Source of the DNA: Panaeolus papilionaceus
Lineage: Eukaryota; Basidiomycota; Agaricomycetes; Agaricales
DNA length: 64,000 nt
NCBI GenBank assembly: GCA_015501605.1
Contig: JADNRZ010000007.1
Location: 1,426,001-1,490,000, forward strand
Direction: 5' to 3'
Shown here: in pieces, positions 10,783 through 22,972 of the stretch
How positions within the stretch are numbered: the stretch's first letter is position 1
Layout: every line of letters starts with the position of its first letter
Translations under genes and position numbers: made by a program
The notes under the pieces: generated by a model
Told to the model about the DNA's origin: nothing
What the model saw: only the letters and a program-made list of their open reading frames with translations
Databases searched by the model: none

Positions 10783-13700
10783 TCAACCTGATACCCGTTC
10801 TTTTCCCATTTTCAGCGCTTCTTCGATCACTTTAATGAACATGTGCGTGAGCCTGAAGTACCCACTGTTGGTACTCGACGATAACATGCGAATGTGAGCT
10901 TGAAGCTCATTAGCCGCAACAGTGTTTGCCAATGGGACCAAATTGCGACTATCCTCATTTCCATCATGCGGCACTACAATGAATGTTCTACATGCCAAGG
11001 ACGCTGGCGATGCAGGAGGTAGCTGCGTATATATCCTGCAAAATATTTGGTTCATAAGTTCCGCGAAACCGCAAATACCGGATACTCACAGTCTGAACAA
11101 CACTCCGTGTTCTTTTTCTATCTTGAGCAAAGCATTGAAACGCTCCTTCTGCAGCGCTTGATCGCCTATTTGATCGAAATATCTCATCCGATCAGTGACT
11201 GACGATAATTGTCGAGTTCTGAGGCGATTTTGCTGATATGCAGCTAAGCCACCCGCCGTCAAAAGCGCCAGGCTCCCCAATCCTCCAATCAGACCGGAGG
11301 CAAGGGCCAGACCAGTACTTATACCCAATTCGACAGACCCAGCTATGGTCCCGCTTACCAACACTGAAGAATCAACTATGCCGCTTGCAACAACAGGTCC
11401 TGCTATGACAGCTGTTGCCGCCCCGGCTGGTACACGGCTTGAACTCTTCGAATCAGAAAGTTCCTCTGAATGAATGACATTTGGGTGAACCCCGAGGTAC
11501 TGTTCGATCAATAAATAAGTTTGAAACGAGACATAACCTCGGTTAAAGCGGACGTACTGGAGTATCTAGTGCAACGCAAGCAATGACATGGGGCCATGAA
11601 GGGCTATTGTTTGTTGATGGGATCCGATGCAGTTCGCGGAGGGCATCGGCGGCTAGGATGCCTCCTGTGCTGAAGGACCATACGCGTTAGGTATGGCCCA
11701 GACAAGGTAAAGCAAGATAATAAGCTCACCTGTGTCCGCATAGAACAACCTTGACAGTGCGCGCATCCATACCATTCGAAACCTCGCGCTCAACGATCAA
11801 GGTTACGAGCCAGTCGACAAAGTGCAGGACTGCTGTATCCTGTCAACCAAGAACAAGAACTTCAGAACCATGGATAGATTTGAATTTAACATTTCAGAAG
11901 TCCAGAGGTACTCACCAAGTTATCTTGCATCTAAATACGGATTGCCGAAGCACCATCAACATCCTTGGTCGGTGAGTAACGGTATAAAAAACATACCTGG
12001 TATGCAGGATAGACAGCCATTTCGGTTTTGACATGAGGTAGCACCGCTTGAAGCATGTGCTCCACCCTCTGGGAGAAATCGTCGAAGATCTGAGTATCGC
12101 CCTTAAGCCCAGCAATATAGACGATAAATATATGGTCAGTAGACTCTGGCTCCACTTTACATGTATGATGCATTTGCCTGCCACTTCCAATTCGGTTGTG
12201 AACAACTTCGTCCAGGCTCAGCTTGCTGATAGACGTAGCCAGATCCTCCATTTTCGAGCTATCTGGAGATAACAATCGCTTCAGCAGGGTTTGAGCGAAG
12301 GATATTTTGTCTTCGTCATTCTTGAACTGAGAAAGAAGTGCAGGATTGGCTTGCAGATGTGGCAAGAGTGCGTCGTTCAAGGCTCCTAGGACGCGCTGCA
12401 CAACTCGAGAGTTCTCTGGGGAGAAGTCCTTATAGATTTCGAGGTCTGGAACCGGGCATATCTGTTGCTGGATTCGGTTGTGGTTCTTTACATTGTACTG
12501 GAAGACTGCGAGAGCCCGAAGCAATGGAACAACAGCATCCAGCTCCGCAGATTTATTGGATGTTGAATTAGCCAACCTTGTTGGAAGGGGTAACTTGACA
12601 ATGTCTATTAATGGTCGACTGGTAGTGGTATCATCCTGTAAATGAGGGAGATGGGTGCTTGCTTTCAGCTCTTCAAGGTTCGGCCAGTCTGGCGATGAGA
12701 TCTGCAACGCGGAGCTTAGAGGCTTTTGGCAGCATGGAGGTGTGACCTAGCGCACTTACTCCATGGAAGGATTGCTGCGAGCTATCCGTCAGATAAACAG
12801 AGGGACCATCTAATGTTGATCTCGAAGTCAGGTCCAGGAGTTCCAAGGAGAGCGTGTTGTGAATTCAGGACAAACCTTGTTGGATGATTCGGTTCAATAA
12901 CACAACACTGATTAGCTCGTCGTCATCCAAGACTGCGTCAGGGTTTCCCTATATATACTTTGATAAATACCAGCGGTGTCGTCAGGGATACAAGTTGTCA
13001 CGCACCTCTTCCTCTTCCAGTAGGAATCGCCAATCGTCGTCACAAGTAACCGCGACTTTTGCGCCTGGTTGCTGATAAAGAAGGAATCGATTTATGATAT
13101 CAGCGGGGTGGGCATCCTGACAAATAAACCTCAGTAAATATTTGACGGTGAAAGGCAATCAAGAGTACCGTATACATGCGATGATTGGAGTCCAAGTTGT
13201 TATTTGCATATGACCTGGTACCTGTCCAAGATGCAATGTTCTCGTACCCCGACGAACCTCCTCGCGTTGCAAGACTAGTACTGGGCGCTCCATTTGAAGG
13301 ACTCCCGGATGGAGTGTTGTCTGACGTTGCGCGGACATTTCCCAGTGCCACCTGGACTTGATGGTGTATCTTCGCCCACGCCTCTTCGCTCACCATCGCG
13401 TTGAGTGTGCGGACAAAAACGCATAGATGATCTCTTGGTACAACACCTGACTCTCCAGCTAACTGCTGTAATTCGTCTCTACTTGGCCCTGCTCTAGCGT
13501 CGACGACACCATTGCAATCCCATAAATGTCTAACGAGACTGTTTTGAGTGTTGACCTCTCGAAACCGCAATTGGTATGGCTGGGAGCTGATAACTTGCTT
13601 TCCAGCAGCGACCATACCCCAAGCAGAGGTTTTGTCGCATCCCACGACCAACCTAATGTCTCCGTTCTCGGCTTCTCGCCCAAGTGTTCCATTGACATAG

Positions 13701-14963
13701 ATGTACCAACTCTCGACATTGTCGGCCATATACTTTCGCCAAAAGCCAATTCCTTCTGTTTCGTCGGAGACAGCGCCTTCAGGAAGGGTAAGAATCGCTC
13801 CATCAGTTGACGACGACTCGAAGACCTGCTCCCATATCCTGAAGAAAAACGTTGTCAGTCATAATACGGAGTCCAGGCACAAGTGTGAGTAGCTTACGAT
13901 GCGTTGGATTCAAGGTCTAGCTCTCTGATAGATACACTGGTAAGTGAGCTACGCTGCTTAAACTCTCTGGATGTCAACGTGTTCCCGCGACGAGATACCT
14001 CGATTGGTTGAAAGCCTTCCGGCATTAACGTCGGATGGAATTCATGGTCAATGGGAAGGGTGATGTTGAAAAGGAAAGAAAATGCCCCAGCAGACGTTAT
14101 CAACCCCACATCACCGACGCAGATCCCGACTTTCTGCTTATTTCTAGGCAGAGTCAAGCTGCACTCCGGGATCCAGAGAGGGTATCCTCGTCCTTTGGTC
14201 AAAAGGTGGTTCTCGTAAATCTGGTTTGGCCGTATTACAGGAATGAAACCTGAAGAGAAGGAATGTGGCTGATGACTGACTATCAGCGGCGCGAAGCCAT
14301 ACTACGGGGTGACTTACGAATGTTGGGTTTCTTCGGCTACGTTTTCTAGGTCCTACAGCATGCGGCACATTTAAAAATCGACCATCAGCACTTCGGAGAT
14401 CAGTGGATCTTCAGAAGTAGACTGCTCACTTTTGGTCTTAGATCCTTGAGCCTCGCTTGATGATGATATCGACCTTGACTGGAGCAAACGTGTTAGAGAC
14501 CTGGTCTACGCCATGTAAAGGGTTAACCCCTGACCTGATTCAGATGTTCCGTGACATCAACAGATGATCCAGAGCTATGCTCTGCAGCACACATTTGACT
14601 AGAGTTTGGAAGTTCATCAAAATAAATAACGCACGGTGAAAATGGACCACCACATTTGCATGGTCGCGTGAGGTTTGCGTAAATCGGCCGCCTGTGATGG
14701 TGTTAATTCTAGAGGAATCAAGTATTCCTCGGGCTGATGTCCTATAAATGAGAATATATGTATGAGCAAAGGTGGGACATCTGAGGAGTGAGATCGAGAA
14801 CCAACGTCTGGATAGAAGAGGATCCCACAAGCTGAGCTGAGCTTTCACCCAAGCGCTCGCTTTCTGTCTCGGGCGTATCAGATGTTGAATTGCAGCGCTG
14901 TCTCTTAGGAGGCTTATCCTGGCAGCCTCTCATCGCGCTATTGCTGTCCATGCTTAGTTGCAT
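10783..14963 (-). CDS. Array paralogue D: WGMA core fused to an alpha/beta hydrolase
   Basis: Sixteen exons close in one frame of 1074 residues: 14806-14963, 14631-14741, 14535-14574, 14430-14478, 14318-14352, 13898-14220, 13169-13838, 13006-13116, 12876-12948, 12760-12809, 11997-12701, 11916-11930, 11730-11839, 11558-11669, 11090-11499 and 10783-11035. It has the N-terminal motif RINTITGGRFTQT with HANVVVHFHRA, a basic stretch KRPRKRSRRN (about 121-130), core parts with GYPLWIPECS and NGDIRLVVGCDKTSAWGM, and HPADIINRFLL...TCDDDW (463-499). A helical region (about 570-690) follows. From about 705 it becomes an alpha/beta hydrolase: DHIFIVYIAGLKG, VYPAYQ, VKVVLCGHSTGG with the nucleophile Ser near 817, VIACVALDTPYLGVHP, a Gly/Ala-rich hydrophobic segment, HGVLFR, and a C-terminal AHIRM that may supply the catalytic His. 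This resembles the DUF676/PGAP1-like esterases common in agaricomycetes. The helical and hydrolase parts share exon 11997-12701, so the fusion is not a model artefact. Start chosen because exons 1 and 2 then have the same lengths (158 and 111) as in gene C. Confidence 0.75.
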
Positions 14964-16044
14964 GAGTGAAGCAACTGCATGAATGTGGGTTAATCTGAAG
15001 AAAGACAAGTCCAAGATGCAACGAGGCGGTCTGCAAGTCACGACTTGATTGCAGTATTCAGAGCACAGCCCCCATGACACGAGCACAACGTATTCGAGAA
15101 TTGCATAGCAAATCCAGCTATTGCTCAGGCTTAACTTCCCGCAACCAGCATGGTGTCCCGTGTCTACAATTTGGAGATCAGGATTCCAAAATCCGAACAC
15201 TAGTACTACACCATAGGCAGAAGCTAAGTTGACGTCATGCTGTCAATCACCCTTCCAGTCTTTCCCCTTGCAAGATGGTAACAATTGAGAAGTCAACGCT
15301 GAGGCACTGGCAATCCCAAGCTTCGGTATAAGAGGATTTATGAACGTTTTTGAAGGTTTAGAGGTCATGGTCTAGTCGAGAGTAGTGAGCATGAATTAAT
15401 GAGATTGTCGCGTTCAAAGCCGTCGTTGTTGTGGTTGATGCCAGACGGCACAACGGGAGACGCGTCTTCAAGCCTTCAAGAGGGCCTGATGATGGCAAAG
15501 ATGGCAGCCTGTGTTAGCGCAACATCCTGATCATGACGTTGTGTTAGAAGGCCACTGCTTGTGGTATGGCAGACGTGGCTTACCTGTTTTTTCAATAGAT
15601 GTCTAGGTAGATGAAATGTGACTAATGACTTCAGGACTCTGAAGAACAATGAAATACAGACACATGATCGGCCCACAATGATATCTTCACAAGAATAGCG
15701 GTCAACGTGAGCTAAATAATTCAGAAAAATTAAACAAAAATAAAAATATGATCAATGAGGAACAGAATGACGAAACGAAGAGATCAAGGCGACAAAAGAA
15801 AGGTCCAAAAGCAATAAGGGAGGCAAGATGGAAGGCAGGTCTATAATTCCCGGCAAGGCGACACCTTTAGAACCAAACAAGCAACACCAAGGTTCGATAG
15901 TGCCCGACCATCGTCCTATGTGTCTGGCGTCTTCAAAAACTTGTCGTAGGTGAGTAACGTGTGTTATTATATTTTAACTGTTGAATGACCTTTGTTGTTC
16001 TTTGAATCTGAACAGAGCAACCTACACACCCTGACTTTTTAACA
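14964..16044. other. Divergent intergenic region between gene D and MRPL33
   Basis: About 1.1 kb holding the promoter of gene D (minus) and of the ribosomal protein gene (plus). A likely 5'-UTR intron of MRPL33 lies at 15950-16015 (GTGAGT donor, CTGAACAG acceptor). Otherwise AT-rich with no coding frame worth calling. Confidence 0.45.
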
Positions 16045-16488
16045 ATGGCTGCCCAAACTTCGTATCGAACTCTTCTGAATGCTTACATGCGTGCTGGAAC
16101 GCGTCCTGGTTTCCATAGGACAATAGCAACCTCCTCACCGTTGCTGAATTCCAGTAGCTGGAGTACAACGCCTGCCGCGACGGAATTGGAATCCGAGTCA
16201 AAGCCTACGACCCATTTCAAAATCACGCTTCGGCGGTCAGCCATTTCGCTAGGCGACAAGAAAAAGGGTACTCTGAAGGCACTGGGGATCCATCGTCGTC
16301 ATCAAACAGTATACTTCCCCCATGGGCCGGAGGTGGCTGGTAAAATTCTCTCTGTGAAGGAGTTAGTAGAGGTTGAGAATGTTCCGGAGGACAAGGTCAT
16401 GACAAAACAGGAGCAGAGGCAGGCGAGAAAGGCACCGCGAGGATACAAGGTTGTCGGTTCTCGTACAGATAACCTTATGAACGTATAA
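16045..16488 (+). CDS. MRPL33: Mitochondrial large-subunit ribosomal protein uL30m (MRPL33)
   Basis: A 147-residue single-exon protein. The first ~50 residues are rich in Arg, Ser and Thr with almost no acidic residues, as expected for a mitochondrial import presequence. The mature part begins around FKITLRRSAISLGDKKKGTL and continues with LGIHRRHQTVY, the hallmark of bacterial L30 and its mitochondrial homologue, followed by a short conserved C-terminal half. It would sit in the large subunit of the mitochondrial ribosome. The start codon is preceded by a good AACA context and a putative leader intron. No neighbouring gene is functionally linked. Confidence 0.9.
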   Translation: MAAQTSYRTLLNAYMRAGTRPGFHRTIATSSPLLNSSSWSTTPAATELESESKPTTHFKITLRRSAISLGDKKKGTLKALGIHRRHQTVYFPHGPEVAGKILSVKELVEVENVPEDKVMTKQEQRQARKAPRGYKVVGSRTDNLMNV

Positions 16489-19400
16489 ATTTAGCAGGTT
16501 ATAATTTACAGGTGCACCGCTTTTCTTTATGTTTCTGGAAAATGCTTGCTCACACCTTATTGACAGATATATCCACCTGCATATGTTCTTGATATCACTA
16601 ATGCAAGCTAATTCATGAACACAATGAAAGACTGCGTCGGAGAAAAAATACTCTTGTTACTTTTCGCCCTATTTGAGGCATCGTTTGCTCTGGTCTCTTT
16701 ACAATAGTTGGACCAGCACTCGAATCGGATCGGGGTTGAACTAGTGCACACTGGTTGTGTCCTCACCTACTGGTCACCCAAAAAAATGAATCACAAAGAC
16801 ACCAGCTTCAAAAGCCTCTGCGAAATATGATATGAAACATGGTGTACCAATTTTTTCATTGAATTCTTCTATACTGAGATATCCTCTTCAGCCGCAATCG
16901 TTGCACGCATGGTCAAGGGAGATGCCCCTTCCAGCCATGTTGCATCTATTGAAAGTCGAAGATAACCTTATGGCTTTTGTTGTTCATTTTCATCATCGGG
17001 AGGTAAGCTATAGCCTGGTTTATCCTGCTAAACGCGGTTGGCCAAATATTCGGGCGATATTTCCTAGTTGGTATCCCGACCCGTTTAAAACGTCATCCAG
17101 TGTTATCGGAGCTCGGATATGAACGTTTATTTCCCTTGACCTTTCTTGGTGAACGACTACATCGCGTACAGTTACCATTTGGAAATAAGGTTTTTGACAC
17201 ATATCTTAGCACAATGGTACTAACTTCACTTTATATCAGCGGTCTACGAGGCGAGTTGCTTGACGCAGCATCATTAACGACGGGCACTTTTAACATATGC
17301 AACATCCGTCAGGGCTCGAGACGAAGTCAACAGTTGAACCCTGCCCCGACTATCCCTACTCACAACGCTGAGCTATCAACAACTTGGTCAGTTCTCTTGT
17401 CGCCGCATAGGTTCCTCTGAAAAGGCACGCACCTCAGTGTCATTACCAACATATCACGAGCACACACTGATGACTCACCTCCACCAGCAGGGACACATCT
17501 CCAACAATTTGTGGAAGCGATTACATGCCCTTCCAAACCGGAGGGAAACCAAAATCAGCAGGTCTTCTCGGTCATAGCACGTCGATTCCGCACCATTGTC
17601 GCGAAGGATCGATTTCGGAATCGGTAGGAGTCGGCGACGATCAATATCAGAGCGAGAAAAGGGGGGTGACATTGGACTCTTATGTCTTCTTTCCTATCGG
17701 ACACGAGAGCGCGGTTTATGCGCACCGAATCAAAATCGGTGTTGCAGTAATTTGTGGTAATTTTAATTTCTCGATGATATTCGCGTTGACTTATATGCAT
17801 GGGGATAGGCTTGAACATTGCGGGTGAAGTCCACAAGATACCTAGTACACTCAAGGCTTGAAGATCGCCTGTCGTTCGTGGCAGCTGCTGGCAGATACTC
17901 CACTGTGCCTATCATCGCAACTCAATTGCCCAAGTGAAGCTGCTTTGGACTCGTGACACCTGCGAGGGATGCATCTAACGCACGTTCCTCACGAGCAAGA
18001 GCTTGTCCATTGTCACTTATTCTTGTTGACTGGTTGCGTTTGATGCAGCGAAATCTTTGTGAATGCTCAATTGAATTACTATTCAAGTCTCCATTTTCAT
18101 GGGCTGTCTCTGATGTAAATGTTGGTTAAGATTCAAGCTTAGCCAAAAGCTCTCAAACAATTGTGAGCTCTATTCGCGTGTATTGTTCTTATCATTCTCA
18201 TGTAGAGACAACGTATCACCCTCTCAACGCTTTTCAGAGCATCGTTACATTGCACTTCATCTGTTGATGCCCTGTCCTTCACCTTATCAAATCTTGTCCC
18301 CAGCCCACCTCACATGACGGAGAAGAAGCTGCTCTGCTCCCAAGCCTAACTTTGGACCCCAGAACTTGAATCAGTTCCGGTTCCGATTCCGACATCAACG
18401 CTCATATTTGCACATGCAAGTAGCGCCCATACAGACACCAGTTTTACTCTGACATTTCTCACTCCACGACCTGGTTCTACAAATACCAAACTGGCAATTT
18501 AGAAGGATACCGAACGATAATATTATCACCACTTTGGCCTTATCAGTATCATTGGTGTTGATGGACCTATATATGCAACCACCTGTTGGTCTTGTGGGTC
18601 AAACTATATTCAACCATCTGATGATGAACCCAACACCATTATTGGTCAGCCATATATTTTTGGAGTCAGTTACTTGTTTTAAACTCGTTTTTTCAGAGTT
18701 TCATCGCAATGGCGGGGATGTGCTTTGGGTCGACAGAAGCAAGCGCCTTGCAGGCGTGATGGTCGGAGGAGTTGAGTCAGCTTTCTCATTGAAAGCTTGA
18801 TGGTCGAGGGCTTCGGGTACGGTTATGCGCTTCATTTTTGGGAAATGTGTAGAACGCCTAAATGTTTGAAGGCCGGGTGGGCGTATTTCTCCATGTCAGG
18901 CTCGCGCTTGGTTGTACATGATGGTATTCTGGGTTATGTGCGCTGCACGAAGCTGATTAACAGCTGTCTTGATAGTGCACCGTATGGCGATATGGATATC
19001 GCAATTTGATGTATGGAAACCGCGTACCAATATATGGATATGATACTCATGTTCAATTGCTCTATTAGGGTCCAAATCTCCATGTCCCTTATTTCTTCAG
19101 GCTGAAATGCGCCGGTGAGATCCAGAGCTCAGAGTGTGCAGCGCCAATTGTCCGACTGGTCACTGGAAATACGGCACTGGTCCCGATATCTGATATGGGT
19201 GTTTATATCTCCTGTTAGCGCGTCTTGTCAATGGCTTAGGAGCCTGGACTCTATGCAGCTGACGATGAGGCTGCCATTTGTGACCAGATAGGAAGGAAGA
19301 CTGGTCATCAGGTTCTCAAGTATGTCGGCCTAGACCTCAAATAAGCACTGCGATGTCGAGCCTGCCAGCAGAAAAACCAAGCTCTGACAGATTTTCGATT

Positions 19401-19602
19401 CTCAATGTCACCTCTCAATTTCAAACCGTATTTCAGGATAACATAAGGCTTGAAGCTGTTATGTCGAACAAGAGGTCCCCACAATTGGAACCGAAGATGT
19501 CACTTTCAATGTCCCAATAAGGAAGCTACTGCTCCACTGCACAATCATGCATCAGTGATCAAAGGCATGCGCCTTCGTCCTGTGCCACCACTACCGAGTC
19601 CG
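16489..19602. other. Gene-free stretch of 3.1 kb
   Basis: Only open frames under about 110 codons without recognisable motifs. I see no terminal repeats, no tandem arrays and no tRNA-like fold. It includes the 3' flank of MRPL33 and the promoter of the BTB gene. Confidence 0.4.
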
Positions 19603-20604
19603 ATGGACACTAAACTGCAGCTGCATGCGAGTCTGGGTCTAGATTCTAAAATCACCAAACATCCAGAGTTCTACTTTCAAGATGGATCAGTGGTTCTTAT
19701 CGTCGAAAAGGTCGCCTTTCGTGTTCACCAATCCGTGTTGTCGCGTCACTCTGAAGTCTTCAAGGGAATGTGGGACATGCCTCAACCCCCTGAGGCGGAG
19801 TCTTATGATGGGTGTCCTGCAGTCGTACTTTTGGACTCCGTGCGTGATTTTGAAGATGTGATGAAAGTTCTCTATGATTCCTTGTGAGACCGTTTCTATT
19901 TTGATTGTCGTTTTCTCATTGTGAAATGCTAATCTAGAGATCCTAGTTATTTCGACAAACTAAAACCCGACTCGGGCTTATCCAACCTGATTACATTCAT
20001 CTCTGGGATACTGAGGATAAGCACCAAATACAACATGGCTCAGCTTCGGAACAAATGTATCAACATCATTCAAGAGAAGTTCCCGTCTACCTTGGCTGGA
20101 TGCGATGCTGTTCTCAGCAAACACACCCAATATATTCCTTCTGAAATTGTTCGCATCATCCCTCTTGCTCGTGAAACAAATGTGCCGAAAGTTCTTCCAT
20201 GGGCATTCTATCTTTGTTGTCACATCGAAGTCGAGGAGTTGATGGTGAACACTGCCCTTTCGTGGAGCGACAAGGCGCTTTGTCTAGCTGGGAAGGAACA
20301 CCTATGGAAGGTCCAGAAGACCATATCACATTCATTCCTGTTTGAGTTCAAACAGGTCCCAGGATGTCCGAGTGGTTGTGCAAGAGTCGTCCCCCAGATC
20401 AGCTGGCAAGACTGTGAAACACTCCGCAAAAGCCCCCATCCTCTAGAAGAATATCCTGATTGGAACAGTACAAGGGTATGTCCAAAGTGTCGGGACCACA
20501 TCAAGGCTCAACATCGGGATGGAAGAGAGAAAGTATGGCAAATGCTTCCTGGCTTCTTTGGATTGGGAAGCTGGGACGATATCTGCAAGGATCAGAACTG
20601 CTGA
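19603..20604 (+). CDS. BTB/POZ domain protein
   Basis: Two exons (19603-19883 and 19947-20604) give about 312 residues. The N-terminal half has the classic agaricomycete BTB opening: HPEFYFQDGSVVLIVEK, FRVHQSVLSRHSEVFKGM and a later VVLLDSVRDFEDVMKVLYD. After the intron YFDKLKPD and ISTKYNMAQLRNKCI complete the fold. The C-terminal half has Cys residues in WAFYLCCHIE, CPSGCARV and CPKCRDHI, possibly a small metal site. Such proteins are a large lineage-expanded family in mushrooms and may act as Cullin-3 adaptors or simple dimerisation proteins; partner unknown. An in-frame ATG at 19567 and others further upstream to 19450 are possible starts; I prefer 19603 because the typical family start lies shortly before the LDSKITKHPEF segment. 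Confidence 0.85.
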
Positions 20605-21019
20605 TAGGTGCTACATTCACGGTTGCAATACCTTCGTGGATCTTTATTCTCGTGGTTGCTCTTCTCGTTATCTCTTATCGTGGTTGCTTTCACAGTCTTC
20701 ACCGTTTCAAGCTTTCGTTTTCAACAGCTTTCGTGGAATTTCTTCGCAATGCTCGGATTCACCTCGCATCCTTTTTTGCTCTCATATACCTCTCTGTTAA
20801 ACTATAATATACTCTGTAGCATAGACTTCTGTAACCCTCGTTATATACTTTAAAGTTGAAAAGATATTTCTTTCAATCCCCTATTATTAGACGTCGATGT
20901 CATGTGACAAGCAAATATTACATGTTGGGTTAAGGTTTCTGTCCATTGTCCAATGTACGACTCCTTCCGCTCAACGTTGACCTCATCATCTACGTTTTCG
21001 CCCTCAGTTTGCTGTCTTC
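20605..21019. other. Intergenic region between BTB gene and COA6
   Basis: Pyrimidine-rich 3' flank of the BTB gene and promoter of the COA6 homologue. Nothing coding. Confidence 0.4.
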
Positions 21020-21382
21020 ATGGGTTGGTTCTCTGGCTCAAGCAAGGAGGAAGAGTCTGCTCCTACTCGCGAAAACCGCAAGAGATGCTGGGAGACACGC
21101 GACGCTTACTTCGCTTGTCTGGATAAAGCTGCTGTGGTGAAACCTGGAGATGAAGGAACTGTCTGCAACGCGGACAAGAAGTTGTACGAAGAGAATTGCG
21201 CGAAGAGCTGGGTGAGTAACTATATATTGCTTAAGAACCTTTGTAGTTCGCGGAGAATATCGTTTTCTAATTGGATTCACGTTTTCTAGATCGAATATTT
21301 CAACCAGCGTCGCGTAATAGCAGATGCTCAAAAGGACAGGCTTGCTAGAGGGAATGAACAAATGCAAGCTTCTAAAAAGTGA
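21020..21382 (+). CDS. COA6: Cytochrome c oxidase assembly factor 6 (COA6)
   Basis: Two exons (21020-21211 and 21290-21382) encode 94 residues. The protein opens with MGWFSG and carries twin cysteine motifs: C-x9-C (RCWETRDAYFACLDK) and C-x10-C (VCNADKKLYEENCAKSW), the signature of COX6B/Coa6 proteins of the mitochondrial intermembrane space. Coa6 helps deliver copper to the CuA site of Cox2. The C-x10-C second motif and short length favour Coa6 over Cox12 (twin C-x9-C/C-x10-C but longer N-terminus). Import would depend on the Mia40 disulfide relay rather than a cleaved presequence. The splice joins TGG to ATC without splitting a codon. Confidence 0.9.
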
Positions 21383-22972
21383 AGGACGTGTTCCAATGCG
21401 TCAAACTTTCCTATTTATACATGTATACAACTGAGTATATATGACGCTCTAGGAGCTGTAGCCCTTTGGTAAGTTCTAGACTTGTTTCTGGGTTTTAGAA
21501 CGCGAATGTTTATGAGATTGACCTTTGAATTGGCAGTGTCCTATTTAACCTAATATATCGCAATGATAATCCTCGTCTTCCTCATTCTTTTCGACCATTC
21601 AGAAGGACAAAGTAGACGTTTCCATCTGGCTTTGTTACCTGCTTTCTTTTGGAGGACGTGCAAATGGCTAACACCGATTTTCGTGCGAGGGCGGCCTGCT
21701 ATACCCCCTCTGAATATTTTGCAGAGACCTTTTAAAATCCTCGAAAATTTTCCCGTATTCCCTAACCTTGCGGATCCGTTGGTTCCCCGTGCCCCAATAA
21801 GGTTCCTAATAAACGCTGTTCTCTACAGGACATATACGGGAGCGCCCTATGTACACTCAACGACAGTCCAGGTTCCTAACGAACTCTGAAAGATAATGAT
21901 GCTACATTGCGGGATTGTTTAGTACCTTGGACTTTTCATCAAGGTCTAAAACTAGACTTGAGGCCTGAGGCTCCACTCACGTCGAATCACCCTACAGGTG
22001 AATAAAATCTAGTCCTGGTCCTAGATCTTTTGCTCAGCTAAACACCCGCCTAGCTTCTCCTGCCTGTGGACCTTAGCAGACATCAACGGTTACCTGATAA
22101 AGAGCGGACATCGGTGTGCGGAGTCTCGCCTTCACCGATCTTTTGAAACATTGTCGAATCGATGAGTAAACAGCATCCACACAGGAACACCCAATTTAAT
22201 CGATGTCAGGGGCGACAGACTTCAATCCCGTCAGACGTCGCTCACCACTACATGTGCCCTCTGCACGTTGCTACGCGAAAGGGGGGCAACGTTCCTTGAC
22301 TGTAGTCCAGCAACTTCTTCCCTTCCATCATCCGAATCAAGCGCATGTTGACTATCTTGGAAAACCATTACCTTTTTATTACTCAACATGCTTTGGCACC
22401 TGACAATTGCGTTGAATTTTGTGGGAGTGGGTAAACGGGTATGTTACCTATAATGCGCCTTCTCGTTCTGGGTTGTCGAATAAGCTGATAAGAAATTGGG
22501 CTCTGCCTCAAGGTCACGGTCTCTCTAAGAAATTGATTCCTATTGCGGTGTGCTAAGTGTGCTTCGCCTTTTTTGCGTCTACATATGACTATGACAACGA
22601 TTGTAACAACTAAGCAATACATCTTATCTCCGTCATCCCTGCAAAGTATGAATGATGACCGACACCTTCTTCAACTTTTCAATAGGTTTTATTGTTGGTG
22701 CAACGTAAAGATGTGGCTTCCAGTGTAGCAAGAGCGACCCAGAAGATGAGGTTGTGTGGCACGAATAACGACGGTAGTCTGGTACACCGTCCTTTGGCAG
22801 TTCATTTTGTCAAGTTACATGCTAATTATTGACAAAGAATCAGATCAGCTATCATATCGTTGGTACCTGTACAAGGAGCACTAGCCCCCCGTCTAATTTA
22901 AAGCGTACATTCCGTACTCTGTTTGCCTAGCATAAGGATGCTTCCATATCATTGCGATATCAAGGAGTTACG
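21383..22972. other. Gene-free flank upstream of the Mutator-like element
   Basis: About 1.6 kb with no recognisable gene. It contains the COA6 3' flank and ends with the 9-bp target site copy at 22964-22972. Confidence 0.4.

Noticed and set aside
10783..12707. A separate lipase gene downstream of array gene D
   Set aside because: The hydrolase start lies in the same exon as the family helical region and all upstream splice phases close, so one fused gene is the simpler reading.
13..14963. Fungal NLR genes
   Set aside because: No Walker A/B, NACHT or repeat domain (WD, TPR, ankyrin) is visible in any copy.
16832..17420. Overlapping plus-strand frames of about 100 codons
   Set aside because: No motif or splice consistency; probably intergenic.
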